64,000 bases of DNA from Pseudovibrio sp. M1P-2-3. GTDB lineage: Bacteria > Pseudomonadota > Alphaproteobacteria > Rhizobiales > Stappiaceae. The number at the start of each line of letters is the position of its first letter. The first letter of the stretch is position 1. The DNA lies in assembly GCF_031501865.1 (NCBI RefSeq), contig NZ_JARRCW010000001.1, positions 1,943,001 to 2,007,000 on the forward strand. The letters are read 5' to 3'. The position numbers and the translations under genes are program-made. Shown piece by piece: positions 19,853 through 29,281 of this stretch. The notes under the pieces are model-generated. The model was given only the letters and a program-made list of their open reading frames with translations. It did no database searches and was not told the DNA's origin.

Positions 19853-20686
19853 CTAGTTAGCAGCTAATCTGGCCCGTTCTTTTTTCGGATCAGGTATTGG
19901 AACTGCGTTGATGAGCACTTTGGTGTAGTCATCTTGCGGGTTTGAAATGACCTGCTTAGCCTCTCCAAGTTCGGCAATATTGCCGAAATTGAGTACCATT
20001 ATGCGGTGGCTAATGTGGCGCACTACGCTCAAATCATGGGCGATGAAAAGCAGGGATAACCCAAGCTCTTCCTGTAGGTCCATGAGAAGGTTAACCACTT
20101 GTGCCTGCACGGAAACATCGAGTGCTGACACAGGCTCATCGCAAATGATCAGTTTGGGCTCTGTTATAAGAGCTCTAGCGATGCCAATACGCTGACATTG
20201 CCCACCAGAAAATTCGTGGGGGTAACGATTGATCATGTTGGGGTGTAGGCCAACCTTGATCATTAGTTCGCACACCCGCTCTTTGATTTCTTTGCGAGTA
20301 AGTCCCTTGCTATGGGTTCTAAGCGGCTCTGCAATAATTTGTGCCGCTGTTAAGCGTGGGTTCAGAGAGGCGAGGGGATCTTGGAAAATCATCTGCATCT
20401 CTTTACGAAGAGCATGCATTTGTCTGGCGCTATATTTGAGAACGTCTTGCCCTTGCCATAAGACTTGACCTGTTTGAGAGGGAACCATACGAGTTATGGC
20501 TCTAGCGAGTGTAGACTTGCCACAACCAGATTCGCCGACAATTCCCAGTGTTTCGCCGGCTGCCAAGTCGAAGGATACACCATTGACTGCTTTCAAAGTA
20601 TCTGGCTTTGAAAAAGGCATGGCGTTTTTTCGAGGAATAGAAAACTCCACATGAAGATTTTTTACTGAAAGAAGGGGGGGGGTCAT
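19853..20686 (-). CDS. oppF: oligopeptide ABC transporter ATP-binding protein OppF
   Basis: Second ATPase of the peptide importer, 277 aa. Walker A GESGCGKST near residue 55, signature SGGQCQRIGIARAL near 160, Walker B LIICDEPVSALD near 178 and H-loop LLFIAHDLSVV. The C-terminal extension with PIPDPKKERAR belongs to the oligo_HPY region found in OppD/OppF. Its ATG overlaps the oppD stop (ATGA). Codons 2-5 contain an uninterrupted run of nine C, a possible slippage site. Last gene of oppABCDF. Confidence 0.94.
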   Translation of the reverse strand: MTPPLLSVKNLHVEFSIPRKNAMPFSKPDTLKAVNGVSFDLAAGETLGIVGESGCGKSTLARAITRMVPSQTGQVLWQGQDVLKYSARQMHALRKEMQMIFQDPLASLNPRLTAAQIIAEPLRTHSKGLTRKEIKERVCELMIKVGLHPNMINRYPHEFSGGQCQRIGIARALITEPKLIICDEPVSALDVSVQAQVVNLLMDLQEELGLSLLFIAHDLSVVRHISHRIMVLNFGNIAELGEAKQVISNPQDDYTKVLINAVPIPDPKKERARLAAN

Positions 20687-21546
20687 TTTTGTACTCCTTC
20701 CAGTTGACGTTGAACTTCTTCCTTGTCAATGACAGAAAGACGTTGATCATCAATATCAAGCCGGGGAACGGATTTGAGGAGTGCCTGCGTGTAGGGGCTT
20801 TGAGGGTTTTCAAAAATATCTTCAGTTGCCCCTTGTTCCATAACGTCCCCGTTAAACATTACCAATGTACGTTCACAGGAGCCAGCAACAATGCCAAGGT
20901 TATGGGTAATCAAGATGATTGCCATGCCAAAGTCGTGTTGCAAGTCCACAAGAAGGTCCATGATTTTTGCTTGCACCGTCACATCAAGTGCGGTGGTAGG
21001 TTCATCTGCTATAAGAAGCTTTGGCCGGCATAACAGTGCCATGGCAATCATGACGCGCTGGCGCATGCCCCCTGAAAACTCGTGGGGGTACATATGAATG
21101 CGATTTTTCGCATTTGGAATTTTAACGGCATCCAGCATGCGTACACATTCAGAAACTGCATCTCGCTTGCTCATACGTCGGCTTTTATCGGCGTTATAAA
21201 TGAGCGGCTCAATCATTTGATCGCTGATACGCATGTACGGATTGAGTGATGTCATAGGATCTTGAAAGATCATCGCCAACTCATTGGACCGCAGCCGGTT
21301 CATTTTCTGTTGAGTGAGGCCGAGAATTTCCTGATCCTGATAACGGATTGATCCTTCTATAATGGCGTTTGGAGGGCACAGGCCCATTGTCGCAAAAGCT
21401 GACTGGCTTTTTCCAGAGCCAGACTCCCCAACAATTGCGAGTGTTTCTTTTTCCTCCAACTGGAAGGATATTCCCTTTACAGCCTTGACCGTACCTTCGG
21501 GCGTATCATAGGAGACTTTCAGATTTCTTATATCAAGTAATGCCAT
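20683..21546 (-). CDS. oppD: oligopeptide ABC transporter ATP-binding protein OppD
   Basis: First ATPase of the importer, 287 aa. Walker A GESGSGKSQ near residue 40, signature SGGMRQRVMIAMALL near 155, Walker B LLIADEPTTALD near 172 and H-loop ILITHNLGIV. C-terminal oligo_HPY segment SPYTQALLKSVPRLD. Start at ATG 21546 (MALLDIRN) because TAGGAGAAAAACC lies immediately upstream; the frame to 21594 has no RBS. It follows oppC after 10 nt and overlaps oppF. Confidence 0.94.
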   Translation of the reverse strand: MALLDIRNLKVSYDTPEGTVKAVKGISFQLEEKETLAIVGESGSGKSQSAFATMGLCPPNAIIEGSIRYQDQEILGLTQQKMNRLRSNELAMIFQDPMTSLNPYMRISDQMIEPLIYNADKSRRMSKRDAVSECVRMLDAVKIPNAKNRIHMYPHEFSGGMRQRVMIAMALLCRPKLLIADEPTTALDVTVQAKIMDLLVDLQHDFGMAIILITHNLGIVAGSCERTLVMFNGDVMEQGATEDIFENPQSPYTQALLKSVPRLDIDDQRLSVIDKEEVQRQLEGVQK

Positions 21547-21556
21547 GGTTTTTCTC

Positions 21557-22486
21557 CTATTTGTCCTTGGGGTCAAGAGCATCGCGCAAGCCATCGCCTA
21601 TGAAGAACAAACTAAACAAGGTCACAACGAAGAAAAACAAAGGAAATCCGATTTGCCAAAGGGTTCCATACTGCATAGTTCCCGCTCCCTCAGAAATGAG
21701 GGCTCCCCAGCTTGTGTTGGGTTCTTGTACGCCAAGGCCAAGGAAGGAGATAAAACTTTCAGTCAAAATCATATTGGGAACCAGTAGGGTTGAATAAACA
21801 ACAACGACTCCCATCAAGTTGGGCACGATATGCCGAATGATAATGGTAAAAGGCTTCACACCTGTAACCATAGCAGCTTCGACAAATTCCTTATGCTTGA
21901 GTGAAAGTGTTTGGCCGCGGGCGATACGGGACATATCCAGCCAAGAAATCAGGCCAATACCGACAAATAGCATAGAAATTGAACGACCGAACACCACAAG
22001 AAGCAGGATAAGGATGAACATATAGGGGACTGACTGCAGGACATCCACGATACGCATCATGATGTTATCGGCTCTTCCGCCAACATAGCCTGCAACAGCA
22101 CCATAAAGTGTGCCAACGAGTACTGCGATAATCGCTCCGATTATCCCTACCATCAAGGATATCTGGGTACCTTGGATTACGCGTGCGAAGAGGTCTCTGC
22201 CCAGATCGTCAGTACCGAAATAATGGCCGTTTTCCAATGAGGGTTGTCCAAGGCTGGCAGCCTGTCCAATCAAGTCCCAGTCAATCTCCTCATTGGACCA
22301 CTGTGCTAAGGTGTTTCCAAATGCAGCAAACAGGACAACCAGCACTAGAGCAATCAAGCCTCCTGTTGCGGCTTTGTTGCGCATGAAGCGGCGGCGAGCA
22401 TCCGCATAAATTGAGCGACCTTTGACTTGCTCGGCTTCAGCTAGTGCCTCAGCAATTGCATTCATATTTTTTGTAGTAGCAATCAT
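21557..22486 (-). CDS. oppC: oligopeptide ABC transporter permease OppC
   Basis: Inner-membrane permease, 310 aa. N-terminal cytoplasmic stretch, first membrane helix near 42-62 (TGGLIALVLVVLFAAFGN), a periplasmic loop ending in FGTDDLGRDLFARVIQGTQISL (the OppC hallmark, about 90-112), then five more helices with the EAA-loop ATPase contact EAAMVTGVKPFTIIIRHIVPN near 205. Start ATG 22486 with GTGAGG upstream, 10 nt after the oppB stop. Pairs with OppB to form the translocation channel. Confidence 0.94.
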   Translation of the reverse strand: MIATTKNMNAIAEALAEAEQVKGRSIYADARRRFMRNKAATGGLIALVLVVLFAAFGNTLAQWSNEEIDWDLIGQAASLGQPSLENGHYFGTDDLGRDLFARVIQGTQISLMVGIIGAIIAVLVGTLYGAVAGYVGGRADNIMMRIVDVLQSVPYMFILILLLVVFGRSISMLFVGIGLISWLDMSRIARGQTLSLKHKEFVEAAMVTGVKPFTIIIRHIVPNLMGVVVVYSTLLVPNMILTESFISFLGLGVQEPNTSWGALISEGAGTMQYGTLWQIGFPLFFFVVTLFSLFFIGDGLRDALDPKDK

Positions 22487-22496
22487 CGGTTTAGCC

Positions 22497-23423
22497 TCAC
22501 TTATAACGGATCTTAGGGTCAATCCATGCGTAGAGCATGTCGACAATGAGATTAAAAAGGATGGTGAGTGAGCCGATGAGAATTGTAATACCAAGCATTA
22601 CCGCATAATCGCGGGTAAGGGCTGAATTCACGAAAGCCTGACCAATGCCGCCGGTCGAGAAGTAAACATCAATGATAACCGAACCTGTTATCATGGAAAC
22701 AAAGATAGGTCCCAGATAGGAAATGACAGGCATCATTGCTGGTTTTAGTGCATGCCTGCGAACGATCACGTGGTAGGGGAGGCCCTTAGCCTGTGCTGTA
22801 CGGATGTAGTTGGTGTGCAGTACTTCCAGCATGGAAGAACGCGTGAGGCGGGCAATGGAAGCCATGTAACTGGTGGAAAGTGCAATCACCGGCATTATCA
22901 GGTTTTGCCAATGTCCATCATTCCAGCCTCCGCCTGGAAGCCAGCCAAGCCAAAGGGTAAATATCAGGATAAGTAGTGGTGCCATAACAAAGTTTGGCAG
23001 CACTTGCGCACCGATAGAAATACCAACGGCGAAGTAGTCCAGAATTGAGTTCTGCTTAACAGCAGCTGCAATGCCGAGGGCACAACCAACAAGGGTTGCC
23101 GCAATGAATGAAATAATACCGTAAGTAAGGGTAATAGGGAAGCCCGTGGCAATGATATCGTTTACCGTCCGATCTTTGTACTTAAAGGAAGGCCCAAAGT
23201 CGAATTCAGTAACAATACCGCCGATATAGGATAGTATTTGATTAAAAAGTGGCTGATCAAGACCGTACTTGGCATTGATGTTGGCCAGTATTTCAGGTGG
23301 CAGCGGCTTTTCCGAGGTGAAAGGGCCACCGGGGGCTGCATGCATAAGCAAAAATGAAATAACGATCAGAAACAGCAACGTTGGTATTGCTATTGCCAAT
23401 CGCCTCAATAGGTAAGCGAGCAT
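22497..23423 (-). CDS. oppB: oligopeptide ABC transporter permease OppB
   Basis: Inner-membrane permease, 308 aa. N-terminal signature LLRRLAIAIPTLLFLIVISF, helices near 10-30, 100-125, 135-160, 175-195, 235-255 and 280-300. The EAA-type loop IRTAQAKGLPYHVIVRRHALKPA (about 205-228) contacts the ATPases. Starts at ATG 23423, 76 nt after oppA with a strong hairpin in between that probably lowers expression of the membrane parts relative to the binding protein. Confidence 0.94.
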   Translation of the reverse strand: MLAYLLRRLAIAIPTLLFLIVISFLLMHAAPGGPFTSEKPLPPEILANINAKYGLDQPLFNQILSYIGGIVTEFDFGPSFKYKDRTVNDIIATGFPITLTYGIISFIAATLVGCALGIAAAVKQNSILDYFAVGISIGAQVLPNFVMAPLLILIFTLWLGWLPGGGWNDGHWQNLIMPVIALSTSYMASIARLTRSSMLEVLHTNYIRTAQAKGLPYHVIVRRHALKPAMMPVISYLGPIFVSMITGSVIIDVYFSTGGIGQAFVNSALTRDYAVMLGITILIGSLTILFNLIVDMLYAWIDPKIRYK

Positions 23424-23458
23424 TTTTATTATCCGATTGGTTTTTGTCTAAGCAAGAA

Positions 23459-23485
23459 ATCATCGGCGCACGAGGCGCCGATGAT
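23459..23485 (-). terminator. intercistronic hairpin between oppA and oppB
   Basis: ATCATCGGCGC and GCGCCGATGAT pair perfectly (11 bp) with a 5-nt loop. This is the common position for an attenuator or mRNA stabiliser that makes the binding protein more abundant than the permeases. No long T run follows. Confidence 0.75.
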
Positions 23486-23499
23486 ATAGCTTGACTTAA

Positions 23500-25122
23500 T
23501 TACTCAGCAACCTTGTAGAGGTTTTTAGCATACCAGTTTTGTTCGGCATTTTTAACAGGCCAGTTTTTCAAGCTTGTTTGGAACATGTATCCCTCTGTGT
23601 AGTGATAGATTGGGATAATTGGCATGTCAGCTGCAAGAAGCTCTTCCGCCTGTGTGTATAGCGGCTGTGCATCTTCCGCAGTTTTTGCTGCATCCAGCAG
23701 CTTGTCGTAGTCAGCGCTGTTGTATTTGCTGTCGTTCATGCCCGATGTGCTGCGAAGGGTGTCAAGAAACGTTGAAGCTTCGTTATAGTCACCACACCAG
23801 CCAGCACGGCCAAGGTCGAAGTTCTGGTTTTGGCGCTCAGTAAGGAATGTCTTCCACTCCATGTTGTTCATGGTCACTTTGACACCGAGCTTCTGCTTCC
23901 ACATTTGTGTGGCAGCAATAGCTACCTTTTTGTGGCCTTCATCTGTATTATAGATCAGGTTCAGGTCCAGTGGGTTGTCTTTTCCATAACCAGCTTCTGC
24001 AAGAAGTTCTTCTGCCTTAGCATCACGCTCTTTCTGGCTCATGTCTGCATAATCAATAGACGGTACAGTAAAGCCACCAGTCACTTCAGGTGTGAAGGTG
24101 TATGCAGGCATTTGGCCTTCTTGTAGAATGCGCTCTGTAATCACATCACGATCCAACGCATAGGACAGTGCCTTGCGGACACGTACATCCTTGAGTGCCT
24201 CAGGCCCTCCTTCGGAGACGTTTACATAGTAATAGTACGAGCAGAGGCGCGGCATTACTGTGGTTTGATTAGGGTACTGCTTCTTGAGAGAAGGGTACTG
24301 ACCAGCTGGAATTTCCGTACGGTCCAACTCACCTGCTAGGTAGCGTGTCAGTGCTACGTTTTCATCGTTGATGATAACAGCGTTAACTTCATTGATGATG
24401 GTGTTTTCGTTATCCCAGTACTTTTCGTTGCGTACCATGGTGGAAATTTCCTGAGGCTTATGAACTTTGAGAACATAGGCGCCGTTGGAAACGATATTTT
24501 CAGGTTTAGTCCAGTCTTTACCGTGTTTTTCAATAGCCCATTTAGGTGTTGGGAACGTAGATCCGTGTGTTGTCATCAGCGCGAAGTATGGGAGCGCGTC
24601 AGTCAGCTTTACTTCCAGAGTAAGGTCGTCAAGTGCTGTCACTCCAAGAGTAGATGGCTCTTTTTTACCATTCACGATGTCAGATGCGTTTTCCAAGGAC
24701 ATTAACTCGACAAACCATGCGTATTGAGATGCTGTCTTTGGATCAGCAAGGCGCTGCCAAGCGTATACGAAGTCGCCCGCGGTTACTGGCTTACCGTCGG
24801 ACCACTTAGCTTCTTTGCGCAGCTTAAATGTATAGGTTTTCTTGTCTTCACTAACTTCATGGCTAAGAGCCACACCTGGAACCAGATTGCCGTTGTTGTC
24901 CTGATTGTAAAGGCCTTCAAACAGGCCACGTACGAGCTCGGAGCCAGAAACATCCTCAACAATTTGCGGGTCAACTGATGAGTGCTCATCCAAAACGCGG
25001 TAGGTGAAAACCTGCTCATCGGCAAGATTTTCCCCTGTTGTTGGGTGGGTGCCTGCAGCAAACGCGCTGGTGGCTAGCATCGCAGAGCCCACGACACTGC
25101 CCATAAGAATAGATTTAAGCAT
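23500..25122 (-). CDS. oppA: periplasmic oligopeptide-binding protein OppA
   Basis: Family 5 solute-binding protein, 540 aa. The signal peptide MLKSILMGSVVGSAMLATSAFA is cleaved before AGTHP. It has typical family stretches: FTYRVLDEHSSVDPQIVEDVSG near the mature start, FKLRKEAKWSDGKPVTAGDFVYAWQRL near 105-130, and VRKALSYALDRDVI near 305. The sequence resembles the OppA/MppA branch that binds peptides. ATG 25122 follows GGGGGT; first gene of oppABCDF. Upstream is an 872-bp gene-free region. Confidence 0.94.
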   Translation of the reverse strand: MLKSILMGSVVGSAMLATSAFAAGTHPTTGENLADEQVFTYRVLDEHSSVDPQIVEDVSGSELVRGLFEGLYNQDNNGNLVPGVALSHEVSEDKKTYTFKLRKEAKWSDGKPVTAGDFVYAWQRLADPKTASQYAWFVELMSLENASDIVNGKKEPSTLGVTALDDLTLEVKLTDALPYFALMTTHGSTFPTPKWAIEKHGKDWTKPENIVSNGAYVLKVHKPQEISTMVRNEKYWDNENTIINEVNAVIINDENVALTRYLAGELDRTEIPAGQYPSLKKQYPNQTTVMPRLCSYYYYVNVSEGGPEALKDVRVRKALSYALDRDVITERILQEGQMPAYTFTPEVTGGFTVPSIDYADMSQKERDAKAEELLAEAGYGKDNPLDLNLIYNTDEGHKKVAIAATQMWKQKLGVKVTMNNMEWKTFLTERQNQNFDLGRAGWCGDYNEASTFLDTLRSTSGMNDSKYNSADYDKLLDAAKTAEDAQPLYTQAEELLAADMPIIPIYHYTEGYMFQTSLKNWPVKNAEQNWYAKNLYKVAE

Positions 25123-25994
25123 GAAACATACCCCCAAAAAGATAATATATGAGTTTATAACTCGTTGTATTAATTTGTTATTTCGAACGTAAAAGGTGCA
25201 ACGTGTGTGCAGCCCATTCGTATTCAGTTTGAACTGAACGTAAAGAACAAAACGCCCTCGCTCTCGTTATTCCTCCAAGAACGCCCCTGCTTCTACGTTA
25301 GTCCATCTACTTATGGTACCAATAAGGAAGGAAAATGCAATTAACTTCGCATAATAGGGAGAATTTTCACCCATTAACCCGCTGGGCGATAATATAAACT
25401 AAATGCAGCTTTAAATTACTTTGTATGTATAGAGCATAAGATCGTTATAACTAATTGTAATATATATGATATTATTATCCAGTTTATTTTTAGATTGCTT
25501 TTTGAAGGGGAGGGATGGCAAATCCAACTATTTGATGAAGTGGATAAGTAAAACTGCTTTCCTGTATATTTTGTAAGACTTACGCGCTGTGCTCAGAAAA
25601 TGCACTATTTGTACTGGAGTTCGTCGTAACAACGCTGGGTTTAAGTTAAGTGCTATTAACTAATGCGTTTTATTGATGGATTCCATCAAACTCACGTAGC
25701 TAGCTCATATAGGTTATTTCATTATATATATTTCCCCATAATGATATGCAGAGTTCTATTTTTTTTTTAGACTCTTCAAAAAGAGTTTATTCCCAACCTT
25801 AATTATTTTTATACTGCTGGATGCTATTGTAAATTCATAATTAATCCCCAAAGTAAACTAGGATTAATTTCTCTGATTAATAATATAATTATTACATTTT
25901 ATTTAACATCTATTGAGTTGCTATGCTTTGATGGCCTATGATTTACTTCTAGGACTAAAACGCCATCCTAGCCGATCCAAGGAAAGGGCAAGCA
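25123..25994. other. long AT-rich gene-free region between oppA and prkA
   Basis: About 870 bp with no credible coding frame. It should hold the divergent promoters of oppA and prkA-yeaH-spoVR. The clearest structure is a perfect 9-bp inverted repeat AATTAATCC / GGATTAATT (25839-25847 and 25861-25869), 126-156 bp before prkA, a possible operator or short hairpin. A run of nine or more T lies at about 25760-25769. No sigma-factor motif is convincing by eye. Confidence 0.5.
25839..25869. promoter_or_regulatory. inverted repeat upstream of prkA
   Basis: AATTAATCC and GGATTAATT, perfect 9-bp dyad with 13-nt spacer, between oppA and prkA. Which gene it would control is unknown. Confidence 0.3.
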
Positions 25995-27929
25995 ATGGAC
26001 GTGTTCTCTTTGTACTCAGAAGTTTACGACCGGACGAAAGTTGAGGAGATGTCTCTTCAAGACTATATCCTTGGTTGCCGTGATAATCCAGGTATGAGGG
26101 CAACCGTTGCAGAGCGGATGATATCAGCAATAGGTGAACCGCAAATCATTGATACGAGCCAAGACCAGCGACTTGGGCGAATTTTCCTCAATCGAACCAT
26201 AAAACGTTACCCAGCTTTTTCCGATCTTTTTGGGATGGAAGAAACAATAGAACGTATTGTCGGCTTTTTCAGGCATGCCTCCCAGGGATTGGAAGAGCGC
26301 AAACAAATCCTATACTTGTTAGGACCTGTTGGAGGAGGAAAGTCAACTCTGGCTGAAATCCTTAAGGTTCTTATCGAAAGAGAGCCGGTTTACGTTTTGA
26401 AAGCCGGGGAGGAGATAAGTCCGGTTTTTGAGTCTCCCCTTGGTTTATTTGATCGGGAGAAAACTGGAGATCTGCTGGAAGGAAAGTACAATATTCCTAG
26501 TCGTTTATTGACAGGCCTTATTTCACCTTGGGCAACAAAGCGTCTTGATGAGTATGAAGGAGATATATCACGGTTCAAGATCGTGAAGTTGTATCCTTCC
26601 AAATTGCGGCAGATATGCGTTACCAAAACAGAGCCAGGGGATGAAAATAATCAGGATGTCTCTTCTCTTGTAGGCAAACTTGATATTCGAAAACTGGAAC
26701 ATTTGAGCCAGAATGACCCCGACGCTTATAGTTATTCAGGTGGCTTGAACAGAACAACTCAAGGCTTGTTAGAGTTTGTGGAGATGTTCAAGGCACCCAT
26801 CAAAGTCCTTCACCCATTGTTAACCGCAACGCAGGAAGGAAATTATGTTGGGACTGAAAATATAGGTGCGTTCCCATTTCAGGGCCTCGTCGTAGCACAC
26901 TCCAATGAATCTGAGTGGTTGCAGTTTAAAAACAACAAGAATAATGAAGCTTTTCTGGATCGTATAAGTGTTGTCAAGGTACCCTATTGTATGCGGGTCT
27001 CTGATGAAGAGGAGATTTATGGTAAGCTCTTAAGTAACAGTGCTCTAGGGGAGGCTCAGTGTGCACCCGAGACTTTGAAGATGATGGCCCGCTTTTCCGT
27101 GCTTTCGCGACTTCATGAGCATGAGAACTCCACCCTTTTCTCAAAGCTTAGCGTTTATGATGGTGAGAACCTAAAGGATATAGACCCTAAGGCTAAATCA
27201 GTTCAGGAGTACCGTGATGCGGCAGGTGTAGATGAAGGTATGCACGGCATTAGTACACGGTTTTCGTTCAAAGTGCTCTCCGAAACGTTTAACCATGACA
27301 CAGAAGAGGTTGCAGCTGACCCAGTTCATCTGATGTATGTGCTTGAACAAGCTGTAAAACGCGAACAGTTCTCAGAGGATGTTGAGGCTAGTTACCTTGA
27401 TTTTATAAAATCAGAGTTGGCACCACGTTATGCCGAATTTATTGGTAATGAAATCCAAAAAGCCTATTTGGAATCCTATAGGGATTACGGCCAAAATCTT
27501 TTTGACCGCTACATCGCCTATGCTGATGCTTGGATAGAAGACCAAGACTACAAAGACCCTGATACAGGACAGATGTTCAATCGAGAAATCCTTGAGCAGG
27601 AAATGTCAAAGATAGAGAAACCTGCCGGAATTGCGAACCCAAAAGACTTTAGAAATGAAGTTGTAAAGTTTGTCTTACGCGCTAGAGCCGAGAACTCTGG
27701 CAGAAACCCTGACTGGCAGACCTATAAGAAGTTACGTAGAGTGATTGAAAAAAGAATGTTTGGTCAGATTGAGGACTTGCTTCCGGTGATCAGCTTTGGT
27801 TCGAAGAAGGACCGAGATAGTGATGCCAAACATCATGAGTTTGTAGAAAGGATGATGGCGCGCGGATATACTAGGCGGCAAGTTCAGAGGCTTGTTGAGT
27901 GGTACATGCGTATTAATAAGGCTGGTTGA
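25995..27929 (+). CDS. prkA: PrkA family serine protein kinase
   Basis: Homologue of E. coli YeaG, 644 aa. The N-terminal AAA-like PrkA domain has Walker A LLGPVGGGKSTL near residues 110-121. The C-terminal PrkA kinase domain begins near 380 and ends in RGYTRRQVQRLVEWYMRINKAG. E. coli YeaG acts with YeaH in starvation/nitrogen-stress physiology; the biochemical activity in this organism is inferred. RBS AAGGAAAGGG precedes ATG 25995. First gene of prkA-yeaH-spoVR, with yeaH 32 nt downstream. Confidence 0.95.
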   Translation: MDVFSLYSEVYDRTKVEEMSLQDYILGCRDNPGMRATVAERMISAIGEPQIIDTSQDQRLGRIFLNRTIKRYPAFSDLFGMEETIERIVGFFRHASQGLEERKQILYLLGPVGGGKSTLAEILKVLIEREPVYVLKAGEEISPVFESPLGLFDREKTGDLLEGKYNIPSRLLTGLISPWATKRLDEYEGDISRFKIVKLYPSKLRQICVTKTEPGDENNQDVSSLVGKLDIRKLEHLSQNDPDAYSYSGGLNRTTQGLLEFVEMFKAPIKVLHPLLTATQEGNYVGTENIGAFPFQGLVVAHSNESEWLQFKNNKNNEAFLDRISVVKVPYCMRVSDEEEIYGKLLSNSALGEAQCAPETLKMMARFSVLSRLHEHENSTLFSKLSVYDGENLKDIDPKAKSVQEYRDAAGVDEGMHGISTRFSFKVLSETFNHDTEEVAADPVHLMYVLEQAVKREQFSEDVEASYLDFIKSELAPRYAEFIGNEIQKAYLESYRDYGQNLFDRYIAYADAWIEDQDYKDPDTGQMFNREILEQEMSKIEKPAGIANPKDFRNEVVKFVLRARAENSGRNPDWQTYKKLRRVIEKRMFGQIEDLLPVISFGSKKDRDSDAKHHEFVERMMARGYTRRQVQRLVEWYMRINKAG

Positions 27930-27961
27930 CCCTGACAAGAGCGTGAAGAGGTGCTTTAACT

Positions 27962-29281
27962 ATGACAATTTTCATTGATAGGCGCCTGAACCCTAAGGAC
28001 AAAAGCTTAGGAAACCGAAGGCGATTTCTAAAGCGGGTGCGCTCCCATATTAAGAGAGCTGTGGATGAAACTGTGAAAGGGCGCGGTGTCACAGATGTCG
28101 CCCGCGGTGAAAAAGTTTCGGTACCATCCGATGGTATTTCTGAGCCAGTATTTCGGCGTGATCTCCAGACAGGCCAACGTAGTTTTGTTTTTGGTGGCAA
28201 CAAAGAATATATTGCTGGAGACAAAATTCTGAAACCCGGAAGCGGGGCAGGCAGAGGAAGAGGGAAAGAAGGCACAGATACAGGGGAAGGGGAAGACGAG
28301 TTTGTTTTCGCATTATCTCGCGATGAGTTCTTAGACCTGTTCTTTGAGGACCTAGAACTTCCTGACCTCATTAAACATTCTTTAAAAGAAGTAGAAACGT
28401 TGAAACCGCGAAGGGCGGGTTATTCTGTTACAGGCTCACCGAACAACATTAATATATTGAAAACCATGCGGAATTCTCTGGGGCGTAGGCTTGCTCTTCA
28501 TAGGCCGGATAAAGATGCTGTAAAAGAACTACAAGTACAAGTCTTCCAACTTGAAAAAGTATCTCACCCTTCCGTGGAGCAAAAGAAGGAGCTTGCATGT
28601 TTGAGGGCTGCCCTAGAAGAAATGTTACGACGTCAAAAGGTGATCGCCTATATTGACCCATTAGATGTGCGTTACAATTTTTTTGAACAAACTCCAGTTC
28701 CTAGCGCAAATGCCGTTATGTTTTGTCTCATGGATACATCGGCTTCAATGGGTGCCCGTGAGAAGGAACTAGCAAAACGTTTCTTCATCCTTTTGCACCT
28801 GTTTTTGAAGCGACGTTATAAGAAGATTGACTTGGTATTTATTCGTCATACACACAATGCGCAGGAGGTTGATGAAGAAGCTTTTTTCTATTCACGCGAG
28901 ACAGGTGGTACAGTAGTGAGTACGGCTTTGAAGGAGATGGATAAAGTCATAAAGTCCCGTTACCCCCCTGCAGAGTGGAATATCTATGCAGCACAAGCAT
29001 CAGATGGGGAGAACTTTGCGGGTGACACTGAAGTTTGTATTGAACTTCTTCAAAACACAATCATACCGGTTTGCCAGTACTTTGCATATATTGAAATTCT
29101 TGAGGAAGCGGAAGTCAAATTGATGGAGGCGGAAGAAAATGGAATGGAGTTATGGCGAGGGTATAGATCTGTAAAATTGGGTTGGCCAAACTTTGCGATG
29201 AAGAGAATTGCTAAACCAGCTGATATTTATCCTGTTTTTCGGGAACTTTTTTCAAAAAGTGCTGAAGGAGTTGGAAAATGA
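27962..29281 (+). CDS. yeaH: YeaH/YhbH family protein (DUF444)
   Basis: 439 aa. N-terminal IDRRLNPKDKSLGNRRRFLKRVR, the basic family start; a Gly/Arg/Glu-rich linker near 95-115; then a von Willebrand-A-like domain with the MIDAS-type MDTSASMGAREKELAKRFF near 256-275 and IYAAQASDGENFAGD near 340. In other bacteria it is the constant partner of PrkA. It ends overlapping spoVR by 4 nt (ATGA), so the three are translated together. GAGG precedes the ATG. Its molecular role remains unknown. Confidence 0.94.
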   Translation: MTIFIDRRLNPKDKSLGNRRRFLKRVRSHIKRAVDETVKGRGVTDVARGEKVSVPSDGISEPVFRRDLQTGQRSFVFGGNKEYIAGDKILKPGSGAGRGRGKEGTDTGEGEDEFVFALSRDEFLDLFFEDLELPDLIKHSLKEVETLKPRRAGYSVTGSPNNINILKTMRNSLGRRLALHRPDKDAVKELQVQVFQLEKVSHPSVEQKKELACLRAALEEMLRRQKVIAYIDPLDVRYNFFEQTPVPSANAVMFCLMDTSASMGAREKELAKRFFILLHLFLKRRYKKIDLVFIRHTHNAQEVDEEAFFYSRETGGTVVSTALKEMDKVIKSRYPPAEWNIYAAQASDGENFAGDTEVCIELLQNTIIPVCQYFAYIEILEEAEVKLMEAEENGMELWRGYRSVKLGWPNFAMKRIAKPADIYPVFRELFSKSAEGVGK

